This document shows positions 61,838-64,000 of a DNA stretch of 64,000 nucleotides, piece after piece. Within the stretch, counting starts at the first letter, position 1. The number at the start of each line of letters is the position of its first letter. The notes under the pieces are model-generated. The model was given only the letters and a program-made list of their open reading frames with translations, was not told the DNA's origin and ran no database searches. Origin of the DNA: Aphrocallistes beatrix (Eukaryota; Porifera; Hexactinellida; Sceptrulophora; Aphrocallistidae); contig OY725488.1 in the NCBI GenBank assembly GCA_963281255.1, positions 8,529,524 to 8,593,523 of the forward strand, given 5' to 3'. The translations under genes were made by a program, and so were the position numbers.

Positions 61838-64000
61838 TTATATCTCACTCGCTGGGCTATCTTCAGAATACAGTGTGTAGAATACCTCCATACGCTCCAT
61901 AAGCTCAGAATAAGGACCAGACTCCACCACCCGACCTCCTGACACCACGTGAATCACGTCGAAGGTCTCAAGTCTCTCAAACCTGTTGGTAGCGAAAATA
62001 AGAGTCCTTCCTTCTGTGACACGGAAGAGCGTGTCAATGATCTGGAGAGCCGTTTCATGGTCGAGAGAACTGGTGCACTCATCAGCTACCAGCACACTCA
62101 CATCAGCTAGGATAGCCTGGGCTATGGCCAGCCGTTGTCTCTGTCCTCCGCTCATATTGTTCCCATACTTGTGCAGCAGACTGTCATACTCGAGCGGGAG
62201 GGAAATGACCCAAGGGTGCAGAGAAACTGACTCGCACGCGTTCACCACGTCCTGGTTGCTGGCGCCAAGATTCGCGATCTTAAGGTTGTCATTAATCGTC
62301 AGATTAAACGCATGGTTGAACTGGTCGACTACTCCGTAGAGTCCGCTGCTCCTAGGCTTGAAGTCGTAGGCGCCATCGTGGATCAGAAGGTTGCCTCGGG
62401 TCGGATTGAGAAACCCCAGAATAATGTTGAGGATGCTAGATTTACCGGAGCCACTTGCTCCCACAATAGCAACCCTCTGACCGTATGGAATGTTCAAGTT
62501 AATATCAAAGAGAGACCAAATGCCGAATCCGTGGAACCTAGAGAGGTACACTCCGTCCAGTTCAATGCTGGGTCGGAATTCCTTTACAGAATTAAGAGAT
62601 GATTGACTCTTCGATAAATCTTTTTTCTCTGGCCTCTTTGAGTTCAGTTTTTCAAAGCTCACAAGATTCGAGTAAGCTCCTGCCCCCTTACTCACCAGAT
62701 CATACATGCTCACGAGCTCTCGCGGGCTCCTCACAATCCTGAAAAAGATTATTAGAGCTGCAAGAGACTTTTCAAAGCTGAAATCAAAGTGCACGATCAG
62801 GAACGCTGGAATGGTGAATGACAGTATCATGAATATAGCGTTGACTTGGGATATGACGTAGGTGTAGATCCTCGATATAGAATAATTCCACCACAAAATA
62901 GAAGTATAGTTAGAATATCTCATTTTCTCTTTGATGGATCGCAGCCAGTAGTTTTTAAGACTGTAATGCCAAGTTTCATAAAACCCGTCAAACATATCCT
63001 GAATACGATGTGTCAGGGCAGAAAGCAGTGCGGACTGCTTCGCTTGGCTCTTCCGTAAGAAGAAACTAATAGAGGACCCCATGATGTAGATGATAACGTA
63101 AGAGAGAATGAAGAACAGAATGTAGGTATAATGGATGAAAATTCCAACCAACGTCCCTCCAAACAAAAGGAAAATGAAACGCCCCAGGAACACAAACACG
63201 GTACTGATCACCTGCTCAATGGTGTCTATGTCCTCTCCGTAGAGGTGGATCAGTTTAGCGCTTGAAAATCCTTGGGAGTGGCTAGCGTCCATGCTATGCA
63301 GGGAAGAGAATACGGCTCTGCGATGCTTGCTTCCGTAACTGGTGGCCATGTAGCTCAATAGGAGGTTGATTATCACATCAGTCAACACCAGACCGAAGTT
63401 AATGCCAATTAGAATACTACAAGCGATTATTAGCGGTTTCTGAGATTCAAAGTTGTACACTAGAGAAGTGCTTGTCAGATTGGACATGTTTCTGTTGGGG
63501 AGAGTAGGAAGAGCTATTAAGTAGGTAATGGTAGCTTCCGTCAAAGCAGAATATACGAATGCTCCAATATCTATCCCAATGAAGACAACTGTAGCTGGGA
63601 ACAGCAGGTAATGGCTACAGAGTAGCTGTAGGATTAGTTTAACAAGGAACTTGATGGCTCCATAGGATTTGGAAGTCTCACAGGTTTGGTTCTTCAGATA
63701 AGAACGCCATAGCGTACAATGCTGAGACAGATTGTGACCAGAAAATTTCAAATTCTGCGCAGAGCTAGCGCTATAGTACCTCTTCAGCAAGTTCTTAATA
63801 CCACGTGATCCGTATGTCCTATGAACATAATTCATGAAAGTAAATCCAACTGCATCGTAAAGCGCCAGCTCTTTCTCCCCCTCAGGAGGGTGGAGGTAGC
63901 CGCATAGATCGATGCTAGTCTCCTGAGAGAACAGTGCTTGCAGAGTTTCTATCTTGAAATAAGATTCCTCGCCAATCTCAGTACACACGTGGTTATAAAT
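61838..64000 (-). CDS. half ABC transporter with peptidase-MA-like N-terminal segment, 5' part missing
   Basis: The frame is open from the stop at 61838-61840 to the window edge (720 codons) with no start codon required inside. The first ~110 visible residues look like the C-terminal helices of a gluzincin peptidase-MA-like domain (ALYDAVGFTFMNYVHRTYGS, GIKNLLKRYYS, LSQHCTLWRSYLKN). A type-IV exporter membrane domain with six likely helices follows, including ABCC-like cues (HLYGEDIDTIEQV, IQDMFDGFYETWHYS). The nucleotide-binding domain has Walker A (GASGSGKSS), Q-loop (VVDQFNHAF), signature (MSGGQRQR), Walker B (VLVADE) and D-loop (SSLD). The H-loop histidine is replaced by Asn (ATNRF, codon 61985-61987). 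The substrate is unknown. It is intronless as far as seen. Confidence 0.85.
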   Translation of the reverse strand: MYNHVCTEIGEESYFKIETLQALFSQETSIDLCGYLHPPEGEKELALYDAVGFTFMNYVHRTYGSRGIKNLLKRYYSASSAQNLKFSGHNLSQHCTLWRSYLKNQTCETSKSYGAIKFLVKLILQLLCSHYLLFPATVVFIGIDIGAFVYSALTEATITYLIALPTLPNRNMSNLTSTSLVYNFESQKPLIIACSILIGINFGLVLTDVIINLLLSYMATSYGSKHRRAVFSSLHSMDASHSQGFSSAKLIHLYGEDIDTIEQVISTVFVFLGRFIFLLFGGTLVGIFIHYTYILFFILSYVIIYIMGSSISFFLRKSQAKQSALLSALTHRIQDMFDGFYETWHYSLKNYWLRSIKEKMRYSNYTSILWWNYSISRIYTYVISQVNAIFMILSFTIPAFLIVHFDFSFEKSLAALIIFFRIVRSPRELVSMYDLVSKGAGAYSNLVSFEKLNSKRPEKKDLSKSQSSLNSVKEFRPSIELDGVYLSRFHGFGIWSLFDINLNIPYGQRVAIVGASGSGKSSILNIILGFLNPTRGNLLIHDGAYDFKPRSSGLYGVVDQFNHAFNLTINDNLKIANLGASNQDVVNACESVSLHPWVISLPLEYDSLLHKYGNNMSGGQRQRLAIAQAILADVSVLVADECTSSLDHETALQIIDTLFRVTEGRTLIFATNRFERLETFDVIHVVSGGRVVESGPYSELMERMEVFYTLYSEDSPASEI

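Overview
The window looks like nuclear DNA of an early-branching animal, most likely a sponge. The evidence is two fibrillar-collagen genes built from dozens of short exons (many 54 bases), an ADGRV1-type adhesion GPCR, animal housekeeping genes (VPS41, SEC23, GAR1, ATP5F1D, NAGK, PHAF1, a CCDC177 homologue) and mariner-type DNA transposons. Introns are mostly 50-90 bases and AT-rich with GT-AG ends. Placement within sponges is not possible from the sequence alone, and no bacterial features are seen.

Layout. 1-8000: 5' part of a DUF72-family gene, VPS41, a DUF1295 membrane protein, and an intact mariner inserted into an older non-autonomous element. 8400-9170: two small plus-strand ORFs. 9745-31185: two fibrillar collagen genes, head to head, start codons about 690 bases apart, each with signal peptide, TSPN/LamG-like domain, minor helix, linker, major helix and COLFI domain. 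31870-37417: an mS27-like mitoribosomal protein, SEC23 and a CCDC177-like coiled-coil gene, all on the minus strand. 37418-39735: repeat-rich spacer. 39736-43642: a compact minus-strand run of GAR1, ATP5F1D, NAGK and PHAF1. 45426-46658: a coiled-coil/NHL-repeat protein. 47119-61507: the 3' 16 exons of an ADGRV1 homologue (2,773 codons in uninterrupted frame across every junction) with EAR repeats, about 15 Calx-beta repeats, a GAIN domain, GPS, 7TM and a C-terminal DTHL motif. A complete MATE transporter lies inside one of its introns (58150-59688). 61838-64000: a half ABC transporter whose open frame runs off the window through a segment resembling the end of a gluzincin (peptidase-MA-like) domain.

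Functional themes. Two blocks are extracellular-matrix or adhesion related: the collagen pair and the giant Calx-beta adhesion GPCR. The rest is general cell biology: membrane traffic (VPS41, SEC23), snoRNP (GAR1), mitochondria (ATP5F1D, mS27-like), amino-sugar salvage (NAGK), autophagy (PHAF1) and membrane transport (MATE, ABC). Most housekeeping genes here are single-exon, whereas the collagens and ADGRV1 are intron-rich. The most notable items are the divergent collagen pair, the ADGRV1 homologue with its DTHL tail and nested transporter, and the possible peptidase-ABC fusion with a substituted H-loop residue.
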